Below are positions 17,917 through 27,507 of a stretch of 64,000 bases of DNA, piece by piece. The notes beneath the pieces were generated by a model, which worked only from the letters and a program-made list of their open reading frames with translations, searched no databases and was not told the origin of the DNA. The translations under genes and the position numbers were made by a program. Position 1 is the first letter of the stretch. The number at the start of each line of letters is the position of its first letter. Location: contig JAPPFC010000036.1 of assembly GCA_028824015.1 (NCBI GenBank), positions 124,001-188,000 of the forward strand, written 5' to 3'. The stretch is from a bacterium. GTDB lineage: Bacteria; Actinomycetota; Acidimicrobiia; Spongiisociales; ZC4RG35.

Positions 17917-18864
17917 ATGATTACCAGAGATCTGTACCAGCGTTTGATCGACCTCCGCGCCCATGCTCCCCACAAGGCCTTGGAACTCGCCCGGAGTCGG
18001 CGACGCCGACCCCTGCTTGCTCCTTACGACCAGTTGGGAAGCGGGTCCTCCAGTGGTACCAGGCTGTTCCTGGTGGCGGCCGACCATCCTGCCCGGGGGG
18101 CTATCGGCGTTGGTGGGGACCCGATGCGCATGGCCGACCGCCGGGACCTCCTCTCCCGGCTGACCACCGCCCTATCCCATCCGGGAGTGGACGGTTTGTT
18201 GGCCACACCCGACATCGTCGAGGACCTGCTGCTCCTGGGATCGTTGACCGGATCGTCGCTTCTGGATGACAAGGTGGTCTTCGGCTCGATGAACCGGGGC
18301 GGCCTGAGTGGGTCCGCCTGGGAGTTGGACGATCCCATCACCGCCTACCACACGGGCGGTCTCTTCAAGATGCAACTTGACGGGGGGAAACTCCTCCTCC
18401 GGATCGATCGCGATGACCCCGACAGCCTGAAGACCATTTACCAATGCGCCCGGGCGATCCGGGTGATCACCAGCCAGAAATCTCCGCTTGCTGTGATGGT
18501 TGAACCCCTACCCGCCTATCGCGACGAAGACGGAGCGCTCAAGATCGACACCAGCCCTGAAGCACTCATCGGAGTGATCGCCATTGTCTCCGGCCTGGGT
18601 CCCACCAGCGCCTATACCTGGTTGAAGCTCCCCCCTCCCAGTTCAGATCCCCGCAGGGTCTTCGCTGCCTCCTCCCTGCCGGTCCTGCTCCTCGGAGGAG
18701 ACCCCGGGGATCGGGGCGACGAACTTCTGGCCTCCTGGGCCGAAGCGATGGAGGCGCCGACCGTCCGGGGACTGGTGGCCGGGCGGAGCCTGATCTACCC
18801 TGCCGACGACGACGTCGAGGGCTGGGTCGACAGGGCGGCGCGGATAGTGCATCCCGACCTGTAG
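17917..18864 (+). CDS. Cgl0159-family (beta/alpha)8 protein, aldolase-like, of the inositol cluster
   Basis: 315 residues matching the actinobacterial Cgl0159 family found in iol gene clusters: VAADHPARGAIGVG, VDGLLATPDIVEDLLLLG, VVFGSMNRGGLSG, GGKLLLRIDRDDP, TSAYTWLKLP and VRGLVAGRSLIYP. The family has a TIM-barrel fold related to deoxyribose-phosphate-type aldolases and may cleave or process the 2-deoxy-5-keto-gluconate intermediates; its exact reaction is not settled. It is 11 bp upstream of iolB, so the two form a unit. Confidence 0.88.
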   Translation: MITRDLYQRLIDLRAHAPHKALELARSRRRRPLLAPYDQLGSGSSSGTRLFLVAADHPARGAIGVGGDPMRMADRRDLLSRLTTALSHPGVDGLLATPDIVEDLLLLGSLTGSSLLDDKVVFGSMNRGGLSGSAWELDDPITAYHTGGLFKMQLDGGKLLLRIDRDDPDSLKTIYQCARAIRVITSQKSPLAVMVEPLPAYRDEDGALKIDTSPEALIGVIAIVSGLGPTSAYTWLKLPPPSSDPRRVFAASSLPVLLLGGDPGDRGDELLASWAEAMEAPTVRGLVAGRSLIYPADDDVEGWVDRAARIVHPDL

Positions 18865-18875
18865 GCAACCCGAGG

Positions 18876-19733
18876 ATGGCTGGCGACGCAACTTCCCTGT
18901 TCCGGCCGGCCGGGTCCCTGGCGGACGGCGCCGATCCGATCCGGCTGACTCCCGAGGAGGCGGGCTGGGACTGGTGCGGCCTGGCGGTGATCGAACTGGC
19001 GGCGGGAGAGAGACGCCGGATCGAGTTGGGAGACGCCGAAGCCGCGGTCGTTCCTCTCGAGGGTTCCTGTCATGTGGAGGCTTCCGACGCGGCATTCGAG
19101 TTGGAGGGGCGGACCAACGTGTTCTCCGGCCTGACCGACCTGTGCTTCCTCCCCCAAGGGTCGAAGATCACGATTTCGTCAGCCGGCGGCGGCCGGTTCT
19201 GCCTGGCAACCTCCCGAGCCACCAAGGCCACCGAACCTCGCTACTACCCGGCTTCCGGGATGAGGGTGGACCTGCGAGGCGCCGGCCAGGCCACCCGCCA
19301 GATCAACAACCTCCTGACCGCCGACGTGCCGGGCCCCGACAGGCTGCTGGTGGTGGAGGTGCTCACGCCCGAGGGGAACTGGTCGTCATATCCGCCCCAC
19401 AAACATGACGAACTGACCCGGTGCGAGACCCCGCTGGAAGAGATCTACTACTTCGAGATCGACGGGCCCGGGGGATTCGGGTTCCACCGGACGTACACCC
19501 TGGACGGGGAGATCGACGAGACCGTGACCGTCCGCAGCGGCGACCTCTTCCTGGTGCCGAGGGGTTACCACGGGCCATGCGTGGCCGCCCCCGGTCATCA
19601 CATGTATTACCTGAACGTGATGGCCGGGCCCCAGCCGGGACGGGAGTGGCTGATCTGCACAGATCCCGAATACCAGTGGCTCTGGGAGGCATGGGAAACC
19701 CAACCCACCGACCCCCGCCTTCCCCTCTACTGA
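18876..19733 (+). CDS. iolB: 5-deoxy-glucuronate isomerase
   Basis: Cupin-fold isomerase converting 5-deoxy-glucuronate to 2-deoxy-5-keto-gluconate in inositol breakdown, 285 residues. Diagnostic motifs are YPPHKHDELTRCETPLEEIY, FGFHRTY, VPRGYHGPCVAAPGH and YYLNVMAGP; the histidines and glutamate fit the metal site. Start ATG 18876 is preceded by CGAGG. It faces iolC across a short palindromic terminator. Confidence 0.96.
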   Translation: MAGDATSLFRPAGSLADGADPIRLTPEEAGWDWCGLAVIELAAGERRRIELGDAEAAVVPLEGSCHVEASDAAFELEGRTNVFSGLTDLCFLPQGSKITISSAGGGRFCLATSRATKATEPRYYPASGMRVDLRGAGQATRQINNLLTADVPGPDRLLVVEVLTPEGNWSSYPPHKHDELTRCETPLEEIYYFEIDGPGGFGFHRTYTLDGEIDETVTVRSGDLFLVPRGYHGPCVAAPGHHMYYLNVMAGPQPGREWLICTDPEYQWLWEAWETQPTDPRLPLY

Positions 19734-19738
19734 CCGCC

Positions 19739-19752
19739 CCTGCCCGGGCAGG
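19739..19752. terminator. Short palindrome between convergent iolB and iolC
   Basis: CCTGCCCGGGCAGG is a perfect palindrome in the 27-bp gap between the two stop codons. As RNA it can form a 5-bp GC-rich stem with a CCGG loop, followed on the plus strand by TATTCCTTT. Plausible bidirectional terminator. Confidence 0.45.
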
Positions 19753-19760
19753 TATTCCTT

Positions 19761-20795
19761 TCAGGCGAACCTGAGCCGGAATTCATTCACCTCCTCCAGG
19801 GTGGGGAAAGCCGTGGAGCACCCCGGGCGACTCACGGTTATGGCGCCGCAGGCGTTGCCGAAGCTCACCGACTCCACCCAGTCCTGTCCGGTCATCCGGC
19901 TATAGATCACCCCGGAGGCGAAGGAGTCCCCGGCGCCCACGGTGTTCACTATCTCCGCCGGGTAACCCGGGATCTCCTGGCGGGTCCCGTCGGAGTGAAA
20001 CAGCCAGGTGGGGGCGGCTCCCCGCTTGAGGACGACGGTCGAGGGACCGCCTGACCGCAGGGCCAGATCGGAGACCATCTCTTCGGTTGCAGCCAGTTGC
20101 GAAGGCGTCAGGGGGCCGTGGGTTAGGACCGGGCCCGGGTCTGGCGCCAGCGCCCCCCACAGTTCCTCGTACGTGCCGATCACCACCTCGACGCGGGCCA
20201 TGGCGAATCGCATGGACCTTCCGTATTCGAGCGGATCGGGCCACTCGGCGGGCCTCATGTCGAGATCCAGGAAGGAGGACAAACCGATCCGCTGTCCCTC
20301 CTCGACCAGCCACCGGGCGGCTTCCGCGCAGTCCCCCCGGCTGAAGGCGTTTCCCGAATGCTGGATGGCCCGGATGCCTCCCAGCGGCAGGGAGGCCGCA
20401 TCTTCGATTGTGAGGTGGATGTCGGCCGGGTCGGAACGGTAGAACATCAGGGGAAAGTGGTCGGGAGGTTCCACTCCGAGGAGGGCCAGGGAGGAGAGGT
20501 GACCGGGTTTGCGGAGCACGAACCTCGTATCCACCCCGTCGGCGGCCAGGCGGTGGAGCACCAAGTCCCCCACCTGGTCTTGGCCCACTGCCGTGAAGGC
20601 TGCGGACCGGAGTCCCAGCCGGGCCGTCCCGATGGCGATGTTGGTGGGGCTCCCGCCCACCATGGCTTCGAACCCGGTCACCTCCTCGAACGGGGCCCCG
20701 ATCTGCTGGGAGTAGAGGTCGAGGTTTACCCTCCCCACCGTTACCAGGTCCAGGATGGCCGGATCCGTAGCGCGGGAGGAAGGAACCCCGCTCAT
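19761..20795 (-). CDS. iolC: 5-dehydro-2-deoxygluconokinase (PfkB family)
   Basis: Ribokinase-fold kinase that phosphorylates 2-deoxy-5-keto-gluconate, 344 residues. It opens VTVGRVNLDLYSQQIG, followed by GGSPTNIAIG, and has the C-terminal PfkB active site NTVGAGDSFASGVIY with catalytic Asp. ATG 20793-20795 overlaps the dapE stop by 4 bp (ATGA), so it is expressed from the dap operon although its pathway partners lie on the opposite strand next to it. The frame extends upstream only as dapE shadow. Confidence 0.93.
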   Translation of the reverse strand: MSGVPSSRATDPAILDLVTVGRVNLDLYSQQIGAPFEEVTGFEAMVGGSPTNIAIGTARLGLRSAAFTAVGQDQVGDLVLHRLAADGVDTRFVLRKPGHLSSLALLGVEPPDHFPLMFYRSDPADIHLTIEDAASLPLGGIRAIQHSGNAFSRGDCAEAARWLVEEGQRIGLSSFLDLDMRPAEWPDPLEYGRSMRFAMARVEVVIGTYEELWGALAPDPGPVLTHGPLTPSQLAATEEMVSDLALRSGGPSTVVLKRGAAPTWLFHSDGTRQEIPGYPAEIVNTVGAGDSFASGVIYSRMTGQDWVESVSFGNACGAITVSRPGCSTAFPTLEEVNEFRLRFA

Positions 20796-21847
20796 GAAGA
20801 TCCCGACAGAACCTTCTTCAAACCGTCGTACACCAGTCCGAGATGGTCCAGCGGCATGCTCTCGTTGGCGGTGTGGGCCTCCGAGGTGTCCCCCGGGCCG
20901 AAGTTGATCGCGGGAACGCCGCGGGCGGCTATCCGGGCCACATCGGTCCAACCCTGCTTGGGACCGATCCCCACTGCCGCGGAGGAGACCAACTCAGCCA
21001 CCAGGGGATGATCGGTGACCACCTCACCCGATGGAGCGGCGTCGACGATCTCCACATGGTCGGCCGCTTCACAGGCCTTACGCACCTCCTCCTCCGCTTC
21101 GGCGATGCTGCGGTGGGGGCCGAACCGGTAGTTGAGGTTCACGGCGAACGTCGGTGGGATGATGTTGGCGGCCAGCCCACCCTCGGCAAGGGTCACCGAC
21201 ATCACTTCCTTGTATACAAGTCCGCCCAGGTCGACCGGCGCCGGCTGCCGGTCATGCATCTGCGAAAGCCACGCGCCTGCTTTGGAGATGGCGTTCTCTC
21301 CCCACCACGGCCGGGCTGAGTGAGATGATTTACCGCTGAAAGTCACCCTGGCGTTCATCGTTCCGTTGCAACCCGCCTGGATTTCGCCGTCGGACGGTTC
21401 CAACAGCACACCGAACGAGGCTGAGGTCAGCCACTCGCATTCGTTCAGCACCGGTTCCAGCCCGTTGTCGACGAACGGTCCCTCCTCTGCTTCATAGAAG
21501 ATCCCGGCCAGCCGGTAGGGCCACGATGGAGCCGCATCCTCCAGCAGGTGGAGCATCACCGCCACCCCGCCCTTCATGTCGGAGGCCCCCAACCCGTACA
21601 TCCTCTCCCCCTGGATGTATGCGGCAGGCTGTCCCTGGGAGGGGACTGTGTCCAAGTGACCCGCCAGCAGCACCAGCGGCCCATCCCCGGGAGTGGCGGC
21701 CACCAGCGAGTTGCCGACCCGGTACTGGGAGAGCCGGGGAGCGTTGGAAGACAGCCTCTCCGCGACGAAGTCACAGATCCGGGCCTCGTCCCCGGTGACG
21801 GAGGGGATGTCGATCAACCGGGTGAGGGTGGTGACGAGATCGTTCAC
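20792..21847 (-). CDS. dapE: Succinyl-diaminopimelate desuccinylase
   Basis: M20-family zinc hydrolase, 351 residues, that removes succinate in the lysine/diaminopimelate pathway. Metal and catalytic residues are visible in LLAGHLDTVPS (His, Asp), GASDMKGG (Asp), FYEAEEGPF (Glu pair) and GDTSEAHTANE (His). Start is GTG 21845-21847, overlapping the dapD stop by 4 bp (GTGA). Downstream it is coupled to iolC. Actinobacterial DapE is usually of this length. Confidence 0.93.
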   Translation of the reverse strand: MNDLVTTLTRLIDIPSVTGDEARICDFVAERLSSNAPRLSQYRVGNSLVAATPGDGPLVLLAGHLDTVPSQGQPAAYIQGERMYGLGASDMKGGVAVMLHLLEDAAPSWPYRLAGIFYEAEEGPFVDNGLEPVLNECEWLTSASFGVLLEPSDGEIQAGCNGTMNARVTFSGKSSHSARPWWGENAISKAGAWLSQMHDRQPAPVDLGGLVYKEVMSVTLAEGGLAANIIPPTFAVNLNYRFGPHRSIAEAEEEVRKACEAADHVEIVDAAPSGEVVTDHPLVAELVSSAAVGIGPKQGWTDVARIAARGVPAINFGPGDTSEAHTANESMPLDHLGLVYDGLKKVLSGSS

Positions 21848-22650
21848 ACCTGCACCCCGAAAGTTCGCAGCGCTTCGTTGAGTGAGGTCTTCTTGTCGGT
21901 GGAGGCCGTCCGCTCCCCGATGATCAGGGCACAGGGAATCCCGTACTCTCCAGCCGGGAAGTCCCGGGGGCGCATCCCCGGAATCACCACCGAGTTGGCG
22001 GGCACCACCCCCCGGTACTCGGTGGGTGTCTCGCCCCGCACGTCGATGATTCGAGTGGAGGCGGTGATGGTGGTGTTCGCCCCCAGCACCGCACCCTCCT
22101 TGACCACCACCCCTTCCACCACAATGCACCTGCTCCCGATGAACGCGCCGTCCTCGACAATCACCGGACGGGCGCCGGGCGGCTCCAACACTCCCCCGAT
22201 CCCCACCCCGCCCGAGAGGTGGACGCCCCTTCCGATCTGGGCACACGACCCCACCGTGGCCCAAGTGTCCACCATGGTCCCGCTCCCCACATAGGCCCCG
22301 ATGTTGACAAAGCCGGGCATGACAATCACCCCCGGCTCGCAGTAGGCGCCGTAGCGCACCACCCCCGGGGGCACCACCCTCACCCGTGCGGAGGCCAGGT
22401 TGCGTTTGGTGGGAATCTTGTCGTGCCACACGACCGCTCCCCCGTCCATCTCCTCCATGCCGGTGAGCTGGAAATACACCAGGATGGCCTCCTTCACCCA
22501 TTCGTTGACAATCCACTCCCCGGAGACCTTCTCCGCCACGCGGACCTCTCCCCGGTCGAGCATGGCGATGGTCTCCATCACGGCCTCTCGCGCATCGGCC
22601 AACTCCGCTTCGCCGGCGAAGGCCGCTCTGATCAGGTCTTCATCAGACAT
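21844..22650 (-). CDS. dapD: 2,3,4,5-tetrahydropyridine-2,6-dicarboxylate N-succinyltransferase
   Basis: Succinylates tetrahydrodipicolinate in lysine/diaminopimelate synthesis, 268 residues from ATG 22648-22650 (MSDEDLIRAAF), which has GGAGG about 10 nt upstream inside dapC. It has an N-terminal helical part and a left-handed beta-helix of hexapeptide repeats (VIVMPGFVNIGAYVGSGTMV, VHLSGGVGIGGV). It overlaps dapC by 19 bp and dapE by 4 bp. Confidence 0.95.
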   Translation of the reverse strand: MSDEDLIRAAFAGEAELADAREAVMETIAMLDRGEVRVAEKVSGEWIVNEWVKEAILVYFQLTGMEEMDGGAVVWHDKIPTKRNLASARVRVVPPGVVRYGAYCEPGVIVMPGFVNIGAYVGSGTMVDTWATVGSCAQIGRGVHLSGGVGIGGVLEPPGARPVIVEDGAFIGSRCIVVEGVVVKEGAVLGANTTITASTRIIDVRGETPTEYRGVVPANSVVIPGMRPRDFPAGEYGIPCALIIGERTASTDKKTSLNEALRTFGVQV

Positions 22651-23786
22651 TCTTCCAATACCTCCACGGCTTGTTTGCACTCCTCGGGACTGGGTACCAG
22701 AGCCAACCTTATATATCCCTCTCCCCCGGCGCCGAACACCCGGCCGGGAGAGACCACCACCCCCCGTTCCAGCAAACGCATGGTCATCTCCACATCATCG
22801 CCCACCTCCACCCACAGATACAACCCGGCCTCGGACGCCGCGATCCGGTACCCCATCCTCGCGAAGACTTCACGAAGTATCGCCCGTTTCTTCGCGAAGA
22901 TCCGTCGCCGCTCCCCCACGTGGGCGTCGTCCGACCAGGCCGCCGCCGCGGCCATCTGGGTGAACTCGGGGGGTGCGGTGCCGGTGGACGTTCGCAGCAA
23001 GGTCAGCGCCTTGATCGCCCGGGCGTCTCCCACCATCGCCGCCGACCGGTATCCGGTCATCCCCGAGCGCTTGGAGAGGCTCAGGTAGCTGATGACCCCC
23101 GAGAGTTCGGGGTCGGCCACCTCCAGCACCGAGGCCGGCGGTTCGTTCTCGTAAAGGTCCACATAGCAGTCGTCAGCGCACAGGAGCACCTCGAACTCCC
23201 GGCAACGGTGGTAGAACTCTTCGATCTCGGAGCGGCTCATGACCGAGCCCGCCGGATTGTGCGGTGAATTGGTCCACAACAACCGGGCGCGAGGCCACAA
23301 GGCTTCAGGCACGTCCGATACTCGGAAGACGAAATCTCCTCCCAATGGGATGGGATGTCCGGTCCCTCCCGCCAGGAGGGTTCCCCGGCCGTATATGGGA
23401 TAACCGGGAGTGGGCCAGACCACCACATCCCCCTTGACGGAATCCACAAAGGCAAAGGGCGTGGAGAAGATCGCCTCCTTGGATCCGGTGGCAGGGAGCA
23501 CCTGGGTGTCGGGATCGACCTCCCGACCGAACCGGCGGCGCACATAGCCGGCGATCGCCTCCCTCAGTTCCCGCAGCCCGCGGGTGGTCGGATACTGCGA
23601 CACCTCGGGAACGGCCCGGCGCAAAGCCTCGGGAATGAAGGACGGCGTGGGCTCCCGGGGGTCGCCGATCGAGAAGTCGATGAGCCTCTCCCCCCGGTCG
23701 CGCATCTCCCTGGCCCGGTTCTGGATGGCCGCGATCGGGTAAGCGCCCATCTCCTGCAGTACCGGGTTGATCCGCATCCCCATCAC
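22632..23786 (-). CDS. dapC: Succinyldiaminopimelate transaminase (PLP aminotransferase class I)
   Basis: 384-residue fold-type I aminotransferase. The opening INPVLQEMGAYPIAAIQ and IDFSIGDPREPTP, the cofactor region NSPHNPAGS, and the PLP lysine in SLSKRSGMTGYRSA are visible. Being first in an operon with dapD and dapE makes the succinyl-DAP transaminase role the best call; LL-DAP aminotransferase is the alternative but would not need dapD or dapE. The promoter lies in the 98-bp gap to the divergent toxin-antitoxin pair. Confidence 0.9.
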   Translation of the reverse strand: MMGMRINPVLQEMGAYPIAAIQNRAREMRDRGERLIDFSIGDPREPTPSFIPEALRRAVPEVSQYPTTRGLRELREAIAGYVRRRFGREVDPDTQVLPATGSKEAIFSTPFAFVDSVKGDVVVWPTPGYPIYGRGTLLAGGTGHPIPLGGDFVFRVSDVPEALWPRARLLWTNSPHNPAGSVMSRSEIEEFYHRCREFEVLLCADDCYVDLYENEPPASVLEVADPELSGVISYLSLSKRSGMTGYRSAAMVGDARAIKALTLLRTSTGTAPPEFTQMAAAAAWSDDAHVGERRRIFAKKRAILREVFARMGYRIAASEAGLYLWVEVGDDVEMTMRLLERGVVVSPGRVFGAGGEGYIRLALVPSPEECKQAVEVLEECLMKT

Positions 23787-23846
23787 GCTAGCCGCTCGGT
23801 TGCTTCACAAATGTCACATTCGAGCCTTCGCCATGGACGAAGCTGG

Positions 23847-23862
23847 TACAATGTAGCAACAT
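23847..23862 (+). promoter_or_regulatory. Promoter and operator candidate of the toxin-antitoxin pair
   Basis: TACAAT (23847-23852) is a good -10. It overlaps the dyad ATGTAGCAACAT (23851-23862, ATGT-4-ACAT). Antitoxins of this type repress their own operon by binding such dyads near the -10. A second imperfect dyad, CTTCG...CGAAG, lies just upstream (23826-23842). Confidence 0.4.
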
Positions 23863-23884
23863 ATACTCATAGGGGAGGTCGTTG

Positions 23885-24154
23885 ATGACGATGACAAGGC
23901 CAGCACGAACCATCACCAGTCGGGAGTTCAACCAGAGCACCGGCGCCGCCAAGAGAGCCGCCCGAAACGGACCGGTGTACATAACCAATCGCGGTCGGCC
24001 ATCCCATGTCCTGTTGAGCTACGAGCATTACCGGGAAATGACTGAGGACCAGCCCAGCATCGTCGACATACTCGGTGAGCCTCCCGGTGTGGCCGACACC
24101 GAATTCGATATACCGAAACGGGATGATCTGGCGCGAGCCGCTGTTTTCGACTGA
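23885..24154 (+). CDS. Phd/YefM-type antitoxin
   Basis: 89 residues from ATG 23885, chosen over TTG 23882 because GGGGAGG ends about 6 nt before it. The N-terminal half reads TITSREFNQSTGAAKRAARN then PVYITNRGRPSHVLLSYEHY, the Phd/YefM DNA-binding and dimer fold. The C-terminal half (IVDILGEPPGV...FDIPKRDD) is the toxin-binding tail. Stop and toxin start overlap as TGATG, the usual type II arrangement. Confidence 0.9.
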   Translation: MTMTRPARTITSREFNQSTGAAKRAARNGPVYITNRGRPSHVLLSYEHYREMTEDQPSIVDILGEPPGVADTEFDIPKRDDLARAAVFD

Positions 24155-24591
24155 TGTATCTGCTCGACACGAATGTCGTCTCTGAAATGCGGAAAGTGAA
24201 ACGCGGCAGGGGCGATCCCACCTTTTCGGCGTGGGCCGTTTCGGTGGAGTCGGAGTCCCTGTATGTCTCGGCGATCACCATCCAGGAACTCGAGATCGGT
24301 GTGCTCCTAGCTGAGAGGCACGACCCCTTAACCGGCGCAGTGCTGAGAGAATGGCTCGACCGTCAAGTATTCGAAGCCTTCGACAGCCGCATCCTGCCGG
24401 TTGACTTCCAGGTCGCCCGCAGGGCCGCCGCCCTGCACATTCCAGACCCCGCTCCGGTGGAAGACGCTTTGATCGCGGCAACTGCACTGACGCATGGAAT
24501 GAAGATGGTCACCCGCAACACCCGCCACTTCAAGCGCTTCCACCCCCTGCAAATGCTGGACCCCTGGAAAGAGAAGATCACCGAGTCCTAA
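24154..24591 (+). CDS. VapC-type PIN-domain toxin ribonuclease
   Basis: 145-residue PIN-domain protein, likely an RNase neutralised by the preceding antitoxin. The acidic site is visible: Asp in YLLDTNVVSE, Glu in ITIQELEIG, Asp in PVEDALIAATAL and the TRNTRHF end. All four catalytic positions appear intact, so the toxin should be active. It closes the module; the gene after it is unrelated. Confidence 0.93.
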   Translation: MYLLDTNVVSEMRKVKRGRGDPTFSAWAVSVESESLYVSAITIQELEIGVLLAERHDPLTGAVLREWLDRQVFEAFDSRILPVDFQVARRAAALHIPDPAPVEDALIAATALTHGMKMVTRNTRHFKRFHPLQMLDPWKEKITES

Positions 24592-24690
24592 CCATTGGAT
24601 CCGACCCCGCCGTCCAAGGAGCTTCATCAGGTGACACACATGAACAGATGGACTCCAACTCAAGAAAAGGGACTCTGAGAGTCCGTACAA

Positions 24691-25095
24691 TTGCCGGTCG
24701 TGCGTTACCGGCTGATTTATCTGGGGCTGGGACTCCTGACCGTGGCGACCCTGTCCATCTGCTTCGTATTCGGACGAGGCGGGGACCCGCTTACCCTGCC
24801 CGATCCACTGGAGAGGGTCAGTCCCAACCCCTACGACGCGGTTCTACCCCAGAGCGGATTGGAAGTCGACCTGCAGGTGGGTTACGAAGCTCGCATCTAC
24901 GTGGACGGGTACCCGATCCCGGAGTCGGAACTGTCCTTCCAGGAGGGCGTGGGGGTCTACCGGTGGAGGCCCAGCAGCCAGAGCCTCATCGCCGAGAAGT
25001 GGGCGGTGGGCGAGCACACCATACGGGTGGAGTGGGAGAAGATCTACGGCCTGCCCGACGTGGGGCAGTTCACCTGGACCTTCAGGGTGCAGTAG
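24691..25095 (+). CDS. Membrane-anchored hypothetical protein with extracytoplasmic domain
   Basis: About 131-134 residues starting TTG 24691 or GTG 24700, with no strong ribosome site for either. An N-terminal hydrophobic segment ([20 protein letters not shown]) anchors a soluble domain of about 100 residues. That domain contains [18 protein letters not shown] and ends QFTWTFRV, a beta-rich pattern like a small Ig-like fold. No family recognised. It is convergent with copA: stop codons overlap. Confidence 0.65.
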   Translation: MPVVRYRLIYLGLGLLTVATLSICFVFGRGGDPLTLPDPLERVSPNPYDAVLPQSGLEVDLQVGYEARIYVDGYPIPESELSFQEGVGVYRWRPSSQSLIAEKWAVGEHTIRVEWEKIYGLPDVGQFTWTFRVQ

Positions 25096-27250
25096 GCGCT
25101 TTGAACCGGCGCAGCCTGAGGGAGTTGGTCACCACCGAAACGCTGGAAAAGGCCATGGCGAAGGCGGCGACCATCGGGTTAAGGACCCCGGCCGCGGCCA
25201 GGGGAATGGCGGCGACGTTGTAGATGAACGCCCAGACCAGGTTGCCGACGATCACCCGGTAGGTGCCCCGAGCCAGGGCGAGGGAGGTGGGCACCCCCAA
25301 CGGGTCCCCACTCATCAGCACGACATCACCTGACTCCACCGCCACATCGGTCCCGGTTCCGATGGCGATCCCCAGGTCGGCCGCAGCCAGGGCCACCGCG
25401 TCGTTGATGCCGTCGCCAACGAACCCGACCACGGCGCCCCGGTCCTTCATCAGGGTCAACTCCTGTGCCTTCTCGCCGGGCAGGACTCCTGCCTTCACAT
25501 CGTCGATCCCAAGCCGGCCGGCCACCACCGAGGCAGACCGGGCATTGTCACCGGTGAGAAGGGCCACGGCAATCTTCATGGAACGGAGCCGGGAAACGGT
25601 CTCCTCGGAGGTGGGACGCAGGGAATCGGAGACCGCCAGCACCCCCCGGACCTTTCCATCCCAGCCGGCCACGAACACGGTTTTGGCCTGGTCCTCAAGG
25701 GTTCCCATCACCTCTTTTTGCTCGTCGGTGGTCACCATCCCCGCCTCGGCCAGGAAGTCGGCTTTCCCCACCCACACCCGGACTCCGTCCACAACTCCGG
25801 TCACTCCCCTGCCGGCCGCGGTCTCCACCTCCTCGGGAGACGCGATCTCCACCCCTCGACCTCGGGCGCCGTCGGCCACCGCTCGCCCGATGGGATGTGA
25901 GGTGGCTCCCTCGATTGACCCAGCCATCCTCAGGAAGGTCTCCGGGTCCTCGGCGGAGATGTCGGTCAGGGTCATCTCACCCTTGGTGAGCGTTCCCGTC
26001 TTGTCGAAGACAACCGTGTCGATCACCCTGGTGCGTTCGAACACCTCCGCGTTCTTGAACAGGACCCCGAGTTCGGCTCCCCGGCCGCTCCCCGCCATTA
26101 TGGCTGCAGGCGTGGCCAGGCCCAATGCGCAGGGACAGGCGATGATCAGCACCGCTATCCCGTTCCGGACCGCCTCCCACAAGTCCCCGCCGATGACCAA
26201 CCACGCCACAAACGTCACGATCCCTATAAGGATCGAGATCGGAACGAACACCGAGGAGACCCGGTCGGCCAACCTCTGGATGGGCGGCTTCGAGGCCTGC
26301 ACTTCCTCCACCATCGCCACGATCCGGGAGAGAGCCGTGTCGGCGCCGGTCTCCGTGACACTGAACACCACCCTCCCGGTCCCGTTGATGGTGCCGCAGT
26401 ACACCGAATCGCCGACCGCCCGCTCCACCGGGAGAGACTCCCCGGTGAGCATCGACTCGTCCACCGTGGAGTGGCCCCCCGTGATCACACCGTCGGCGGG
26501 GAACTTCTCACCCGCCAGCACGACCACCAAATCGCCAACTGTCAAGTCCTCCTGGGCGACCTCCATTTCCTGGCCTTCGCGGATCACCCGCACCGAGGAA
26601 CTGAAGCCCAACTCCATCAACTTGGCCACAGCCTGGGAGGCCCGGTCCTTGGCGCGGGCCTCGAGATAGCGCCCCATCAGAATCAGGGCGATGATCATGC
26701 CGGCTGTCTCGAAATAGACCGGACGGCCATCGAACGCCGCCCATGTGGAGTAGAAGAAGGCCGCCAACACGCTGATCGACACCAGGGTGTCCATGTTGGC
26801 CTGGCCGAGCCGGGCCCGCTGGAAAGCGATCAGGTGGAACTGCCGGCCCCACACGAACACCAGGAAGGTGGAGAGAACCCACTGGAGCGCCAGCCAGAGA
26901 GGCTCGTGCGGAGCCAGCATGGAGACGACCATCAGGGGAGCGGCGAAGAGTGCCGATGCCACGAAAGTCCGCCTCTGCCTCCTGGTCTCTTCCCCAAACA
27001 GGCCGTCCGATGCCGAAGTAGCCCTCTCGGGCGAGATCGGGCCCATCTCGTATCCGATGTTCCGAATCTCGTCGAACAGGGAGGAGACGTCGGTCTCGGG
27101 AGCGAAAGTCACCCTCACCTTGGCGGCCATCAGGTTGACTTTGGCCTCGGCGACATCCTCCCTGTCGAGAAGGGCGCGCTCAACCCGCCCCGCGCACGAG
27201 CCGCAGGTCATGCCTTCAACAGCAAAATCATCGGTCTGGAGAGTCGTCAA
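25082..27250 (-). CDS. copA: Copper-exporting P-type ATPase
   Basis: About 722 residues from TTG 27248-27250 (giving LTTLQTDDF). One N-terminal heavy-metal domain with GMTCGSC, then transmembrane helices, the TGES actuator loop, the CPC metal site in [15 protein letters not shown], the phosphorylation motif [10 protein letters not shown], the HP dipeptide in TSHPIGRAV and [11 protein letters not shown]. The complete motif set fits a Cu(I)-ATPase. The upstream copZ ends 13 bp before. The N-terminal domain is nearly a copy of CopZ. Confidence 0.94.
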   Translation of the reverse strand: MTTLQTDDFAVEGMTCGSCAGRVERALLDREDVAEAKVNLMAAKVRVTFAPETDVSSLFDEIRNIGYEMGPISPERATSASDGLFGEETRRQRRTFVASALFAAPLMVVSMLAPHEPLWLALQWVLSTFLVFVWGRQFHLIAFQRARLGQANMDTLVSISVLAAFFYSTWAAFDGRPVYFETAGMIIALILMGRYLEARAKDRASQAVAKLMELGFSSSVRVIREGQEMEVAQEDLTVGDLVVVLAGEKFPADGVITGGHSTVDESMLTGESLPVERAVGDSVYCGTINGTGRVVFSVTETGADTALSRIVAMVEEVQASKPPIQRLADRVSSVFVPISILIGIVTFVAWLVIGGDLWEAVRNGIAVLIIACPCALGLATPAAIMAGSGRGAELGVLFKNAEVFERTRVIDTVVFDKTGTLTKGEMTLTDISAEDPETFLRMAGSIEGATSHPIGRAVADGARGRGVEIASPEEVETAAGRGVTGVVDGVRVWVGKADFLAEAGMVTTDEQKEVMGTLEDQAKTVFVAGWDGKVRGVLAVSDSLRPTSEETVSRLRSMKIAVALLTGDNARSASVVAGRLGIDDVKAGVLPGEKAQELTLMKDRGAVVGFVGDGINDAVALAAADLGIAIGTGTDVAVESGDVVLMSGDPLGVPTSLALARGTYRVIVGNLVWAFIYNVAAIPLAAAGVLNPMVAAFAMAFSSVSVVTNSLRLRRFKAPTAP

Positions 27251-27263
27251 GGCGAATCCGGTG

Positions 27264-27497
27264 CTAGGTGGCCTTGGGCGCCAACAGCCCCATCTCGTAT
27301 CCGACGCTCCGGACCTCGTCGAACAGCGAGGTGACGTCGGTCCCTCGGGCAAAAGTGACCTTAACACTGGCCGCCTTCAAGTTGACCTTGGCCTTCTTAA
27401 CTTCCTCCCTACCAAGAAGGGCGCTCTCCACATGCGCTACGCAGGCGCCGCAGGTCATGCCCTCAACCCGGAAGGTGTCTGTCTGGAAAGTTCTCAC
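27264..27497 (-). CDS. copZ: Copper chaperone (HMA domain)
   Basis: 77 residues from GTG 27495-27497, chosen by analogy with the matching copA start and because a TATAAT sits just upstream. Single ferredoxin-like heavy-metal-associated domain with [13 protein letters not shown], the CxxC copper site, and the C-terminal [12 protein letters not shown]. It delivers Cu(I) to CopA encoded directly downstream. An in-frame ATG at 27546-27548 exists but lies upstream of the predicted -10 hexamer. Confidence 0.88.
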   Translation of the reverse strand: MRTFQTDTFRVEGMTCGACVAHVESALLGREEVKKAKVNLKAASVKVTFARGTDVTSLFDEVRSVGYEMGLLAPKAT

Positions 27498-27507
27498 GAC
27501 AACTCCG

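Noticed and set aside
20796-22516. Long in-frame upstream extensions of iolC and dapE
   Set aside because: They are shadows of dapE and dapD respectively; the overlapping ATGA and GTGA starts fit the operon.
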